Below, piece by piece: positions 29,442 to 38,328 of a DNA stretch of 64,000 nt. Numbering within the stretch: the stretch's first letter is position 1; each line of letters starts with the position of its first letter. The stretch comes from Micromonospora citrea (GTDB lineage: Bacteria > Actinomycetota > Actinomycetes > Mycobacteriales > Micromonosporaceae), in assembly GCF_900090315.1 (NCBI RefSeq), contig NZ_FMHZ01000002.1, positions 2,396,501-2,460,500 on the forward strand, read 5' to 3'. The notes under the pieces are model-generated. The model was given only the letters and a program-made list of their open reading frames with translations, was not told the origin of the DNA and ran no database searches. Position numbers and translations under genes: made by a program.

Positions 29442-30131
29442 CTATCCGGTGCCCGCCTTGTAGCCCACGCCCCGAACGGTGAGGATGATTTCCGGCCGCT
29501 CCGGATCCGGCTCGATCTTGGCGCGCAGCCGCTGCACGTGCACGTTGACCAGGCGGGTGTCCGCCGCGTGCCGGTAGCCCCACACCTGCTCCAGCAGCAC
29601 CTCGCGGGTGAAGACCTGACGCGGCTTGCGGGCGAGCGCGACCAGGAGGTCGAACTCCAGCGGCGTCAGCTTCACCTCCTCGCCGTTGCGGCTGACGGTG
29701 TGCGCCGGCACGTCGATGGTGATCTGGTTGCCGGGCGGCCCGATGGTCAGCATCTCGGGGGCGACGTCCTCGCCGCGGCGCAGCCGCGCCCGCATCCGGG
29801 CGACCAGCTCCTTGGGCTTGAACGGCTTGACCACGTAGTCGTCGGCCCCGGACTCCAGGCCGAGGACCACGTCGACGGTGTCGCTCTTCGCCGTGAGCAT
29901 GACGATCGGCACGCCCGACTCGGCCCGGATCGACCGCGCCACGTCGATGCCGCTCATGCCGGGGAGCATGAGGTCGAGCAGGACGATGTCGGGCCGATTC
30001 TCGCGGAACGCGGCCAGGGCCCGCTCCCCGTCGGCGACGAAGGAGGGCAGGAACCCCTCGCTGCGCAGGACGATGCCGAGCATCTCGGCGAGCGCGGGGT
30101 CGTCGTCGACCACCAGTACCCGGGCTCTCAT
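29442..30131 (-). CDS. mtrA: response regulator MtrA
   Basis: OmpR-family response regulator, partner of MtrB; in mycobacteria and Streptomyces it controls cell-wall hydrolases, dnaA and development. In the receiver domain (1-120), acidic Asp9-11, phospho-acceptor Asp53 (LLDLMLPG) and Lys102 (VVKPF) are all present. The C-terminal winged helix (130-225) has VKLTPLEFDLLVALARKPRQVFTRE and TRLVNVHVQRLRAKIEPDPE. The 229-residue length matches. It is first gene of the mtrA-mtrB-lpqB-comF operon. The region to the divergent gene at 30330 holds both promoters. Confidence 0.96.
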   Translation of the reverse strand: MRARVLVVDDDPALAEMLGIVLRSEGFLPSFVADGERALAAFRENRPDIVLLDLMLPGMSGIDVARSIRAESGVPIVMLTAKSDTVDVVLGLESGADDYVVKPFKPKELVARMRARLRRGEDVAPEMLTIGPPGNQITIDVPAHTVSRNGEEVKLTPLEFDLLVALARKPRQVFTREVLLEQVWGYRHAADTRLVNVHVQRLRAKIEPDPERPEIILTVRGVGYKAGTG

Positions 30132-30329
30132 GGGGTTAATGTTTCCATCCCGTTCAGTTCGGTGGGATCCGCGTCACCCGGCACGGTACTGCCATGGGAC
30201 GTCGCCGCCCAGCAACCGACGCCGGCGTCGCCGCCCCGGCGTGCGGGTCCACCCGATCGGACCCCGCGTGTCACCATGATCCCCGCGTGCGCCGTCACGC
30301 GCCACCGCCGCCCGTCCCCAGGAGTACGC

Positions 30330-31172
30330 GTGCCCGACGCCGGCCCGACCGCCGTGCTCCCGTGCCGCCCGCTCACGGTCGGCGAGTTGCTGGACTCCGC
30401 TGTCCTGCTGCTGCGCGGGCAGGCCCGGGTGCTGGTTCCGCTCGCCCTCGTCCTGGCCGTCGGCGAGCAGCTCCTGCTCTACCCGCTGCGGCTCGCCGCC
30501 GACGTCACGCCCCCGGTCTGGTTCGTGGAGTTCGACCGGTTCGGCGCGTACTGGCTGCTGCTGGCGGTCGGCGCCGCGACCGAGGCGATGATCATTACGC
30601 TGCTCGGCAACCCGGCCGCCCGGGCCGCCGGCGGAGCGCTGTTCGGTCGTACGGCCGGCGCGCGGGAGGTGCTCCGCCCCGCCGGCGCCCGCTGGGGGGC
30701 CACCGTGCTGCTGACCGCCCTGGTCGGGGTGGTGATGTGCGCGGCGGCGCTGTTCGGGCCGGCCTGGTTCGTCGGCTTCGCCCTGCTCGGCGCCGTGGCG
30801 CCCGCGCTGGTCGTCGACCGGGTGCACCCGCTGCGCGCCCCGCTGCGGGCCGCCGCCCTGGCCGTACGCGGCGGTGGCCGGGCCGGCTGGGTCCGGCTGC
30901 TCGGCTACCTGTCCTGGTGGATCGTCCGCCTCGGCCTCGGCATCGGGGTCTACCACGGGCTGGACGCGCTCGACCTGGTCGCACCGGGCTGGGCAGCCTG
31001 GCTGTCGCTGGCCGTGTGGGCGGGCGTCAACAGCGTCGCCTACCCGGCCCTGGCCTGCCTCGACGCGGTGCTGCACCTGGAGACCCGGATGCGCACCGAG
31101 GGGCTGGACATCCGGCTCTCCCGGGCGCGGGCGGGCACCCCGGAGACCCTCCTGCTGGCGGCCGAGCGATGA
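30330..31172 (+). CDS. membrane protein, first gene of the MoxR/DUF58 operon
   Basis: 280-residue protein with about five to six membrane segments (about 28-50, 68-92, 110-130, 140-160, 190-215, 225-250), preceded by the short cytoplasmic motif PLTVGELLDSAVLLLRG, a phrase shared with glycerophosphoryl-diester-phosphodiesterase-type membrane domains. The GTG at 30330 has ggag 5-6 bp upstream; an ATG at 30279 is possible but lacks an RBS. It overlaps the next gene by 4 bp. It heads the operon that resembles Rv3689-Rv3693 of M. tuberculosis. The function is unknown. Confidence 0.82.
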   Translation: MPDAGPTAVLPCRPLTVGELLDSAVLLLRGQARVLVPLALVLAVGEQLLLYPLRLAADVTPPVWFVEFDRFGAYWLLLAVGAATEAMIITLLGNPAARAAGGALFGRTAGAREVLRPAGARWGATVLLTALVGVVMCAAALFGPAWFVGFALLGAVAPALVVDRVHPLRAPLRAAALAVRGGGRAGWVRLLGYLSWWIVRLGLGIGVYHGLDALDLVAPGWAAWLSLAVWAGVNSVAYPALACLDAVLHLETRMRTEGLDIRLSRARAGTPETLLLAAER

Positions 31173-31750
31173 GCTTCAGCCGGTGGTGGACCGAGACCAC
31201 GGCCGCGCTCGGCGACCGGGTGCCGCTGTGGCTGGCCACGCTGCTGCTGGTGCTCGGCGCGGTGCTGGCGGCGGTCGGCTGGTACACGTTCCCCGCCTGG
31301 ATCCCCCGCCGGCTGCCCCGACTGCCCCGGTTGCGCCGGCGCCGCCGTGCGCCCCGACCGGCGGACGCCCCCGCGCCGCTCGTACCCGCGCCGCGCGAGC
31401 CGGAGCCGGAGCTGCCGGCGGCCGCGTACGTCTCCCTCGCGGACCGGCTCGCCGCCGAGGGCCGGTACGCCGAGGCCGTCCGGGAGCGGCTTCGCGCGAT
31501 GATCCGGGGGCTGGTCGCGCGGCGGCTGCTGGAGCAGCGGCCCGGCATGACCGTCCTGGAGGTGGTGGGGGCCGCGACCGAGAGCCACCCTGAGGTCGGC
31601 CCGCCGCTGAGCGCCGCCGGAGCGATCTTCTCGGAGCTCTGGTACGGCCAGCGCCCCGCCTCCGCCGAGCACGACCGGCGGATGCGGGAGCATGGCGCCG
31701 AGCTGGACCGGCTGCTGACCGGCCGACCCGAGGACGGGCCACGACCATGA
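31169..31750 (+). CDS. DUF4129 domain membrane protein
   Basis: 193 residues. One N-terminal membrane helix (about 18-42) is followed by a basic, Pro-rich linker (45-85). The C-terminal DUF4129-type helical domain has LADRLAAEGRYAEAVRERLRAMIRGLVARRLLEQRPGMT followed by SELWYGQRPASAEHDRRM. DUF4129 commonly occurs with MoxR and DUF58 proteins, as here. The ATG overlaps the previous stop (ATGA) and its own stop overlaps the next ATG, so it is the second of five coupled genes. Confidence 0.85.
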   Translation: MSFSRWWTETTAALGDRVPLWLATLLLVLGAVLAAVGWYTFPAWIPRRLPRLPRLRRRRRAPRPADAPAPLVPAPREPEPELPAAAYVSLADRLAAEGRYAEAVRERLRAMIRGLVARRLLEQRPGMTVLEVVGAATESHPEVGPPLSAAGAIFSELWYGQRPASAEHDRRMREHGAELDRLLTGRPEDGPRP

Positions 31751-33318
31751 GCGCACAGGTCACCGCCGCCCCACCGGCCCCCGGGGCCGGCGCCGCACCC
31801 CGGCGGCGCCGCCGCCGGCACCGGCTGCTGATCCCGCTGGGGCTGGCCGCCGCGCTGCTGACCACCACACTCGTCACCCGCGCGGTCGACCAGCCCGACC
31901 CCGACGACCACGGGTTCCTCTCCCCCGTCGCGACCGGGGACGACGGCGGCAGCCGGCTCGCCGAGGCGCTGCGCGAGCGCGGGGTGACGGTACAACGGGA
32001 GACGGACACGCTGGCCGCGCTGCTGGCCGCCCGCGACGCCCCCGCCACGCTCTTCGTGCCCGCGCCGGCGCTGCTGCACCCGGACACGGTCGGCGCGTTG
32101 GACTCGCTGCCCTCGGCCACCCGGCTGGTGCTGGTGGACCCGCCGCGGCGGGTGCTCGACGCGATCCCGCTGCCGGTGGAGCCGGCCGGCCGCCGGTGGG
32201 CCGCGCAGGCGGTGGAGCCCGACGCGCGGGGCCTGCCCTGCCCGATGCCCGAGCTGCGCCAGCTCGGGCGGACGGCGGTCGGGTTGCAGCGCTACGCGGT
32301 CAGCCCGGGCGGGTCGGCGCCGGTGCAGTTCTGCTTCGACGGCGGGCTCGCCCGGCTGCTCCGGATCCCCGAGAGCGTGGTGGTGGTCGGCGCCAGCGAC
32401 CCGTTCCGCAACGACCGGATCGACGAGTGGGACAACCGGGCGTTCGCCACCGCGCTGCTCGGCGGGACGGGCCGGGTGGTGTGGCTCGACCTGGACGGCC
32501 CGGCGCCGCCGCCGACCTTCGGCTCCGGCGACAGCGGCAGCCCGGCCTGGTCACCCACCCCGGGCGGCTCCACCGGGCACGACGGGCCGGGCGACGGCCG
32601 CCCCGACGGCCGCCCCGGGAGCAGGGACGGCGACGTGAGGCAGGGCGACCCGGGCGGCGGCACCGACGACGACGGTGACGACTCCAGCGCCGGCGGCTCC
32701 GACCCGCCGAACCCGCTCTGGTCCGCCTTCCCCGGCTGGTTCTGGGCGCTGCTGCTCCAGCTCGCCCTCGCCGCCCTGCTGGCCGCCGCCTGGCGGGCCC
32801 GCCGGCTCGGCCCGCCGACGCCGGAGCCGCTGCCGGTGACGGTCCGCTCGGCGGAGACGGTGCTCGGCCGGGCCCGGCTCTACCAGAAGGCCGGCGCCCG
32901 GGACGCCGCCGCGCGGACGCTGCGTACCGCGGCACTGGACCGCCTGGCGTCCCGGCTGAACCTGCCGCCGACCGCCCCACCCGCCGAGGTGGCCGCCGCG
33001 GTCGCGGCCCGCACCGGCGACGACCCCGGGCGGATCGCCGACCTGCTCCACGGCGACGGGCCCGAGACCGACCAGGACCTGCTGGAGCTGGCCCGCGAGC
33101 TCGACCGGGTGACCCGCACCGTCGCCCCGCCACCCGCGCTCCCGCCCGACGCGCCGCCACCCGCGCTCCCATCCGACGCGCCGCCACCCGCGCTCCCACC
33201 CGACGCGCCGCCACCCGCGCTCCCACCCGACGCGCCGCCACCTGCCGGGTCCCACCCCTACCCCGCGCCGCCGGCCGCCGGACCGCACCCGCACCGATCC
33301 GAAGGAGACCACCGGTGA
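31747..33318 (+). CDS. DUF4350 domain membrane protein
   Basis: 523-residue membrane protein. TM1 is at about 26-46. The extracytoplasmic DUF4350 domain (about 55-240) contains DDGGSRLAEALRERGVTVQ, LVLVDPPRRVLDAIPLP and VVVGASDPFRNDRIDEWDNRAFATALLGG, a glutamine-amidotransferase-like fold without an obvious catalytic Cys. TM2 is at about 325-350. A cytoplasmic helical domain (360-455) follows, then a Pro-rich tail with nine-residue repeats (ALPPDAPPP, four times). It is coupled to both neighbours by 4-bp overlaps. It corresponds in position to Rv3691. Confidence 0.87.
   Translation: MSAQVTAAPPAPGAGAAPRRRRRRHRLLIPLGLAAALLTTTLVTRAVDQPDPDDHGFLSPVATGDDGGSRLAEALRERGVTVQRETDTLAALLAARDAPATLFVPAPALLHPDTVGALDSLPSATRLVLVDPPRRVLDAIPLPVEPAGRRWAAQAVEPDARGLPCPMPELRQLGRTAVGLQRYAVSPGGSAPVQFCFDGGLARLLRIPESVVVVGASDPFRNDRIDEWDNRAFATALLGGTGRVVWLDLDGPAPPPTFGSGDSGSPAWSPTPGGSTGHDGPGDGRPDGRPGSRDGDVRQGDPGGGTDDDGDDSSAGGSDPPNPLWSAFPGWFWALLLQLALAALLAAAWRARRLGPPTPEPLPVTVRSAETVLGRARLYQKAGARDAAARTLRTAALDRLASRLNLPPTAPPAEVAAAVAARTGDDPGRIADLLHGDGPETDQDLLELARELDRVTRTVAPPPALPPDAPPPALPSDAPPPALPPDAPPPALPPDAPPPAGSHPYPAPPAAGPHPHRSEGDHR
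33131..33238 (+). repeat. 27-bp in-frame minisatellite, four copies
   Basis: Copies at 33131, 33158, 33185 and 33212 (cacccgcgctcccacccgac plus gcgccgc, with single-base differences) encode the Pro-rich tail of the DUF4350 protein. Confidence 0.88.
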
Positions 33319-34307
33319 CCCGACCCGCCGGAACCGCCGAGCCGCTGACCGCCGGCGCCGCCGACCCCCGCGCCGCCCTGCACCGGCTGCGCGCCGAGGT
33401 CGCCAAGGCGGTCGTCGGCCAGGACGCGGTCGTCACCGGCCTGGTGATCGCCCTGCTCTGCCGCGGGCACGTGCTGCTGGAGGGCGTGCCGGGCGTGGCC
33501 AAGACCCTGTTGATCCGCACCGTCGCCACCGCGCTCGACCTACGCTCCAAGCGGGTGCAGTTCACGCCGGACCTGATGCCGGGCGACGTGACCGGCTCGC
33601 TGATCTTCGACCCGCACACCGCCGCCTTCACCTTCCGCGAGGGGCCGGTGTTCACCAACCTGCTGCTCGCCGACGAGATCAACCGGACGCCGCCGAAGAC
33701 CCAGTCGGCGCTGCTGGAGGTCATGGAGGAGCGGCAGGTCTCGGTCGAGGGCGACCGACGGCCGCTGCCGGACCCGTTCATCGTCGCCGCCACCCAGAAT
33801 CCCATCGAGTACGAGGGCACCTATCCCCTGCCGGAGGCGCAGCTCGACAGGTTCCTGCTCAAGCTCACCGTGCCGCTGCCCACCCGGGACGAGGAGCTGG
33901 GGGTGCTCCGCGCGCACCACGCCGGCTTCGACCCGCGCGACCTGACCGCTGCCGGCGTACGGCCGGTGGCCACGGCGGCGGACCTGGCGGCGGCGCGGGC
34001 TGCGGTCGGCCGCGTACACATGGCCGAGCCCCTGTTCGGCTACATCGTCGACCTCTGCCGGGCCACCCGCAGCACCCCGGCGCTGGAGCTGGGCGCCTCG
34101 CCCCGGGGCGCGACCGCGCTGCTCACCACCGCCAAGGCGTGGGCCTGGCTGGCCGGCCGGGACCACGTCGTCCCCGACGACGTGAAGGCTGTCGCCCGGC
34201 CGACGCTGCGGCACCGGCTGCGCCTGCGGCCCGAGGTCGAGCTGGAGGGCGTCAGCGTGGACGCGGTGCTGGACACGGTGCTCGCCACCGTGCCGACGCC
34301 GCGATGA
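33315..34307 (+). CDS. MoxR family AAA+ ATPase
   Basis: 330-residue AAA+ ATPase of the MoxR type, thought to act as a chaperone in assembling or activating partner complexes, typically with von Willebrand/DUF58 proteins. Walker A is GVPGVAKT at 57-64. FTPDLMPGDVTGS, the Walker B LLADEINRTPPKTQSALLEVMEE, the sensor-1 ATQNPIEYEGTYPLPEAQLDRFL and the C-terminal ASPRGA lid complete the family set. The start is a GTG overlapping the previous gene. The next gene encodes the expected DUF58 partner. Confidence 0.94.
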   Translation: MTRPAGTAEPLTAGAADPRAALHRLRAEVAKAVVGQDAVVTGLVIALLCRGHVLLEGVPGVAKTLLIRTVATALDLRSKRVQFTPDLMPGDVTGSLIFDPHTAAFTFREGPVFTNLLLADEINRTPPKTQSALLEVMEERQVSVEGDRRPLPDPFIVAATQNPIEYEGTYPLPEAQLDRFLLKLTVPLPTRDEELGVLRAHHAGFDPRDLTAAGVRPVATAADLAAARAAVGRVHMAEPLFGYIVDLCRATRSTPALELGASPRGATALLTTAKAWAWLAGRDHVVPDDVKAVARPTLRHRLRLRPEVELEGVSVDAVLDTVLATVPTPR

Positions 34308-35614
34308 CCTGGCGGGCGGCGCTCCTGCTGGCGGTCGGCGCGCTGACCCTGCCGGCGTGGCCGGCGCCGTTCGTCGGCCTGCTGGTGATGACCGGCGCGG
34401 TGCTGCTGCTCGTGCTGGTCGACCGGGCGCTGGCCGTGCCGCCGGGGACGCTCACGGCGGCCCGGGAGGGCGACCGCGCGGTCCGCCTCGGCGGCACCGC
34501 CACCGTCGCGCTGCTGCTGCACAATCCCACCCCCCGTACGCTGCGCGCCCGGGTCCGCGACGCCTGGGTGCCCTCGGCCGGCGCCCGCCCGGACGTGCCG
34601 CCGTCCCGGACCGTGCACGTCGAGCCGGGCGCAACGGTGACGCTGCCCAGCCGGCTGACCCCACTGCGGCGCGGCGACCGGCCGGCGGTGGCGCTGACCG
34701 TGCGCTCGTACGGGCCGTTGGGGCTGGGCTTCCGCCAGCGTTCCGGCCGCCCCGCCACGCCACCGTGGACGCTGCGCGTGCTGCCCCGCTTCGACTCCCG
34801 CCGGCACCTGCCGGAGAAACTGGCGCGGCTGCGCGTCATCGACGGCACGCAGGTCAGCCGCGGCCGGGGCCAGGGCACCGAGTTCGACACCCTCCGCGAG
34901 TACGTGGTGGGCGACGACGTGCGGTCGATCGACTGGCGGGCGAGCGCGCGCCGGGCCGACGTGCTGGTCCGCACCTGGCGGCCCGAGCGGGACCGCCGGC
35001 TGGTGTGCGTGCTGGACACGGGCCGGACGTCGGCGGTGCGGGTCGGCGACGAGCCCCGGCTGGACACCGCGATCGACGCCGCGCTGCTGCTCACCGCCCT
35101 GGCCGCCCGTGCCGGTGACCGGGTCGACCTGCTCGCCGCCGACGCGGCGGTCCGGGCGACGGTGACCGGCACCGGCCGGCCCGCCCTGCTCTCCCGGCTG
35201 GTGCACGCCCTCGCCCCGCTCCAACCCGCGCTGGTCGAGACCGACTTCGACCTGATCGCCGGCGAGTTGCTGCGCCGGCGGAGCCAGCGGAGCCTGGTGG
35301 TGCTCTTCACCGCCCTGGAGGCCGGGGCCCTCGGCGAAGGGCTGCTGCCCGTGCTCCCCCGGCTCGCCGCCCGGCACAAGGTGGTGATCGCCGCGACGCA
35401 CGACCCGGTGCTGACCGCGCTCACCACCACCGTCCCGCAGCGTCCCGGGGACGCCTACGCGGCGGCGGCGGCCTGGCGGGCGCTGGCCGAACGCGACCGG
35501 GTCCGCGCCGCCCTGGCCCGGCACGGCGTGACGGTCGTCGACGCCCCGGCGGGCCACCTGGCCCCCACCCTCGCCGACACCTACCTACGCCTCAAGTCCC
35601 TCGGCCAACTCTGA
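34304..35614 (+). CDS. DUF58 domain protein (MoxR partner)
   Basis: 436 residues with two closely spaced N-terminal membrane helices (about 4-20 and 24-45), a beta-rich extracytoplasmic or juxtamembrane region to about 180, and then the DUF58 core: GQGTEFDTLREYVVGDDVRSIDWRASAR followed by a von-Willebrand-A-like domain with VCVLDTGRTSAV (MIDAS-like DxG). Such proteins work with MoxR ATPases in envelope processes. The ATG at 34304 overlaps the moxR stop by 4 bp. It is the last gene of the five-gene run; a spoIIM-like gene follows convergently, the same arrangement as Rv3693/Rv3694c. Confidence 0.9.
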   Translation: MTWRAALLLAVGALTLPAWPAPFVGLLVMTGAVLLLVLVDRALAVPPGTLTAAREGDRAVRLGGTATVALLLHNPTPRTLRARVRDAWVPSAGARPDVPPSRTVHVEPGATVTLPSRLTPLRRGDRPAVALTVRSYGPLGLGFRQRSGRPATPPWTLRVLPRFDSRRHLPEKLARLRVIDGTQVSRGRGQGTEFDTLREYVVGDDVRSIDWRASARRADVLVRTWRPERDRRLVCVLDTGRTSAVRVGDEPRLDTAIDAALLLTALAARAGDRVDLLAADAAVRATVTGTGRPALLSRLVHALAPLQPALVETDFDLIAGELLRRRSQRSLVVLFTALEAGALGEGLLPVLPRLAARHKVVIAATHDPVLTALTTTVPQRPGDAYAAAAAWRALAERDRVRAALARHGVTVVDAPAGHLAPTLADTYLRLKSLGQL

Positions 35615-35643
35615 CAAACCGACCTCCCGAAACCCCCCACTCC

Positions 35644-35700
35644 GTCGATCATGAGGTCATCGCCCGCCCGGCGTGTCACGGCAACAACTTAATGATCGAC
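35644..35700. terminator. weak inverted repeat between convergent genes
   Basis: gtcgatcat (35644-35652) is inverted at 35692-35700, with a 39-nt loop. It lies past the DUF58 stop, and its right arm is the last codons of the spoIIM-like gene. It may help end transcription on either strand, but the loop is long. Confidence 0.35.
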
Positions 35701-36639
35701 AGGGACGGGAGCGCGGCGGCCGAGGAGGACGACGTACGCCAGGAAGGCGAGCCAGACGGCGGCGCCCAGCGCGACGCGGAGCGGGACCGGCACGGGCGCG
35801 GGTGTCACGAACGCCTCGATGAGCGCGGAGACCGCGAAGAGCCCCACCAGACCGACGGCGACGACGATTCCCTCGCGGCCCGCCCGGGCGACCGCCTGCC
35901 CCCGGGTGAGCTGCGCGGGCGGCGCGATCCACGCCCAGCCGGTACGCAGGCCCAGCCCGGCGGCCACGAAGACGCCGGTCAGCTCCAGCAGCCCGTGCGG
36001 GGTGATCAGTCCGAAGAAGACGTCCGCCCGGCCGTAGGCGACCATCACCCCGCCGACCACGCCGATGTTGAGCGCGTTCTGCCAGAGCAGGTAGAAGACG
36101 GGGACGATCAGCACCCCGGCGGCGAGGCACTGGGCGGCGAGCCAGGCGTTGTGCGTCCACAGGTGGAACGCGAAGGTCGGCGCGGCGAACTCGGTGTAGT
36201 AGCCGGCGAAGCCGGACTCGACGAGGTCGCCGGCGGCCTCGTCGCCGATGAAGGCGCCGGCCGTCTCGGGATTGCCCGCCACGAACCAGATGAGGAAGAA
36301 GCTGAGCAGCGTGAAGCCGGTCGCCACCCCGCACCACCAGGGCCAGGCGCGGTAGACCGCGCCGGGGAAGTTGACCAGCAGGAATCGGCCGACCGCCGCC
36401 CAGGACGGCCGCGGGCGGTCGGTGAGCCGGGCACGGGCGCGCAGCACCACCTGGGAGAGCTGGCTGACCAGTGCCGGGTCGGGTGAGCGGCTGCGCAGCA
36501 CCGAGAGCTGGGTGGCCGCCCGCTGGTAGAGAGTGACCAGCTCGTCGACCTCGGCGGCGTCGAGCCGACCGCGCCGGGAGAGCTCCTCCAGCCGCCGCCA
36601 CTCCCCGCCGTGTTCCGCGACGTACGCGTCGAGATCCAC
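35689..36639 (-). CDS. SpoIIM-like (stage II sporulation protein M) membrane protein
   Basis: 316 residues. The cytoplasmic N-terminus (1-95) is helical (WRRLEELSRRGRLDAAEVDELVTLYQRAATQLSVLR). Then come about five to six membrane segments, around 108-130, 175-200, 210-235, 240-260, 270-290 and 290-308, including NIGVVGGVMVAYGRADVFFGLITPHGLLELTGVFVAAGLGLR, the SpoIIM-family signature with its conserved PHG.LE. In Bacillus, SpoIIM belongs to the DMP peptidoglycan-hydrolase complex; the actinobacterial role is unknown. The GTG at 36639 is 39 bp from the divergent RDD gene start, so their promoters overlap. Confidence 0.9.
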   Translation of the reverse strand: MDLDAYVAEHGGEWRRLEELSRRGRLDAAEVDELVTLYQRAATQLSVLRSRSPDPALVSQLSQVVLRARARLTDRPRPSWAAVGRFLLVNFPGAVYRAWPWWCGVATGFTLLSFFLIWFVAGNPETAGAFIGDEAAGDLVESGFAGYYTEFAAPTFAFHLWTHNAWLAAQCLAAGVLIVPVFYLLWQNALNIGVVGGVMVAYGRADVFFGLITPHGLLELTGVFVAAGLGLRTGWAWIAPPAQLTRGQAVARAGREGIVVAVGLVGLFAVSALIEAFVTPAPVPVPLRVALGAAVWLAFLAYVVLLGRRAPVPVDH

Positions 36640-36678
36640 CGTCACCCCCGTCCGGCGATCATAGTGTTCACTGTCGGG

Positions 36679-37806
36679 GTGAGAGCGCAACCACGACCGC
36701 CGGCCCGACTTGCCCCGTGGGCCGACGCCGGGCTGGTCAGCGGGGAGGCCGTGGAGCTGGACGTCCGGGCCGCCCGGATCGGCTCCCGGGTGCTCGCGCT
36801 GATGATCGACATCCTGGTCCAGCTGGCGCTGGCGCTGGTGCTGTCCCTGACCGCCGCCGTCGTGTTCGCCAATCTGCCGACCGGGCTGGTCGACGACGCC
36901 CTCGCCGGTGGCGCCGCGACGGTGGGCCTCATCCTGGTGCTGGTCGGCTACCCGGTGCTCTGTGAGCGGCTCAACCACGGCCGGACGCTGGGCAAGATGG
37001 CGGTCGGGCTGCGCGTGGTCAGCGCCGACGGCGCCCCCGTCGGGCTGCGGCAGTCGCTGACCCGGGCGCTGGTCGGCGTGGCGGTGGAGTGGCCCGGCCT
37101 GGTGCTGCCGCTGCTGAGCTGGGTGGCCGGGGTCGCGGTGATGCTGAGCGACCGACGCGGGCGCCGGCTGGGCGACCTGGTGGCGGGCACGCTCGTCGTG
37201 CACACCCGGACGGCGACCGCCTGGCGGCCGGTCCCGACGGCGGTGCCGATGCTGGTCGGCTGGGCGTACACGCTGGACCTGAGCCGGCTCGACGACGGCC
37301 TGGCGCTGGCGGCCCGGCAGTACCTCGCCCGGGTGCACCACCTCGCGGAGCCGGCCCGGGGGCGGCTCGGCCGCGGCCTGTGGGCCGAGGTCTCGGCGGT
37401 GACGACGCCGCCCCCGCCGCCGGGCATGCCGGAGTCGGTCTACCTGGCGGCGGTCCTCGGCGAGCGGCACCGGCGGGCGTGGCACCGGCTGGGTCGGGGC
37501 CGCGCGGTCGCCGCGACGCTCTGGCCGGAGCTGACGCCCACCCCGGCCGCGTCCGGCGCGCCCCTGCCCGCCGCCACGGCCGCGATCGCCGCACCGCCCG
37601 GCACCATCCGCTCGGCGACGCCCGGCGCGGACCTCACCGGGAACACCCCGGCCACGGCGCCGACGCAGGCCCCACCGGCGGTCGCCGCACAGGCTCCTCC
37701 GACGGTACGGCCCGCGGTCGCCGCACAGGCCCCGGCGGCGGTACGGCCCGCGGTCGCCGCACAGGCCCCGGCGGGCGGTGCGCCCGCGTCCGGCCCCGAC
37801 GCCTGA
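36679..37806 (+). CDS. RDD family membrane protein
   Basis: 375 residues. The RDD domain covers about 20-170: AARIGSRVLALMIDILVQ with the Arg-Asp pair of the family, three to four membrane helices (about 33-58, 68-90, 120-145), and GRTLGKMAVGLRVVSADG then DRRGRRLGDLVAGTLVV. A cytoplasmic helical part (180-290) and a Pro/Ala-rich tail with 12-residue repeats (VAAQAPxxVRPA) follow. The GTG at 36679 is the most likely start; the frame opens at 36610 but that would overlap the divergent gene. It corresponds to Rv3695. Confidence 0.85.
   Translation: MRAQPRPPARLAPWADAGLVSGEAVELDVRAARIGSRVLALMIDILVQLALALVLSLTAAVVFANLPTGLVDDALAGGAATVGLILVLVGYPVLCERLNHGRTLGKMAVGLRVVSADGAPVGLRQSLTRALVGVAVEWPGLVLPLLSWVAGVAVMLSDRRGRRLGDLVAGTLVVHTRTATAWRPVPTAVPMLVGWAYTLDLSRLDDGLALAARQYLARVHHLAEPARGRLGRGLWAEVSAVTTPPPPPGMPESVYLAAVLGERHRRAWHRLGRGRAVAATLWPELTPTPAASGAPLPAATAAIAAPPGTIRSATPGADLTGNTPATAPTQAPPAVAAQAPPTVRPAVAAQAPAAVRPAVAAQAPAGGAPASGPDA
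37681..37776 (+). repeat. 36-bp in-frame repeat, about 2.7 copies
   Basis: Copies start at 37681, 37717 and 37753 (gtcgccgcacaggcccc and following bases), encoding the Ala/Pro-rich tail of the RDD protein. Confidence 0.8.
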
Positions 37807-37881
37807 GCGTCAGCGGGGTGCCGACCGTCGACCGGCTGTGGCAGGATCCGGCTCGCTCGCCCCTACCGAGACGGGAAGACC

Positions 37882-38328
37882 GTGGCCGACGACCTGTTCA
37901 CCCCCACCATCGCGCCGGCGGCGTACGAGGCCCGACGCCCGCCGTGGCGCCCGCAGTCGCTGATCTTCCCCGCCGTGTTCGGCGGGCCCACGGCGGCCAC
38001 CGTGCTGGCCCTGGTCAACGGGCACCGGCTGGGCCTGCCCCGCCGGGCGAACCTGGCGGTGCTCGGCGTCGGGCTGGCCGCGCTGGCGGCCCGGCTGGTG
38101 GTCACGCTGACGATCTTCGACGACGAGGCCGACCGTCCGGCCCGGCTGGTCGGGGCGCTGGCGGGCGCGCTGGTCTGGCTGGCGGCCTCCACCGCCCAGA
38201 AGCGCCGGTTCCGGGCGTACGAGCTGCGCGGGGGCGAGCCGGCGTCGCTGTGGCTGGCCGGCGTCGGGGCGGTGTTCCTGCTGGGCTTCGCCGAGGCCCT
38301 GCTCCTCGTGCTGGTGACCGCCGCGTGA
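37882..38328 (+). CDS. small integral membrane protein, unknown
   Basis: 148 residues with about four membrane segments (28-45, 58-75, 85-103, 122-145) after a short polar N-terminus (DDLFTPTIAPAAYEARRPPWRPQS). The start is the GTG at 37882, 75 bp after the RDD gene on the same strand. Its stop overlaps the GTG of the TPR gene by 4 bp, so the two are co-translated. I recognise no family. The pairing with a TPR protein suggests a shared membrane assembly, which is inference. Confidence 0.75.
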   Translation: MADDLFTPTIAPAAYEARRPPWRPQSLIFPAVFGGPTAATVLALVNGHRLGLPRRANLAVLGVGLAALAARLVVTLTIFDDEADRPARLVGALAGALVWLAASTAQKRRFRAYELRGGEPASLWLAGVGAVFLLGFAEALLLVLVTAA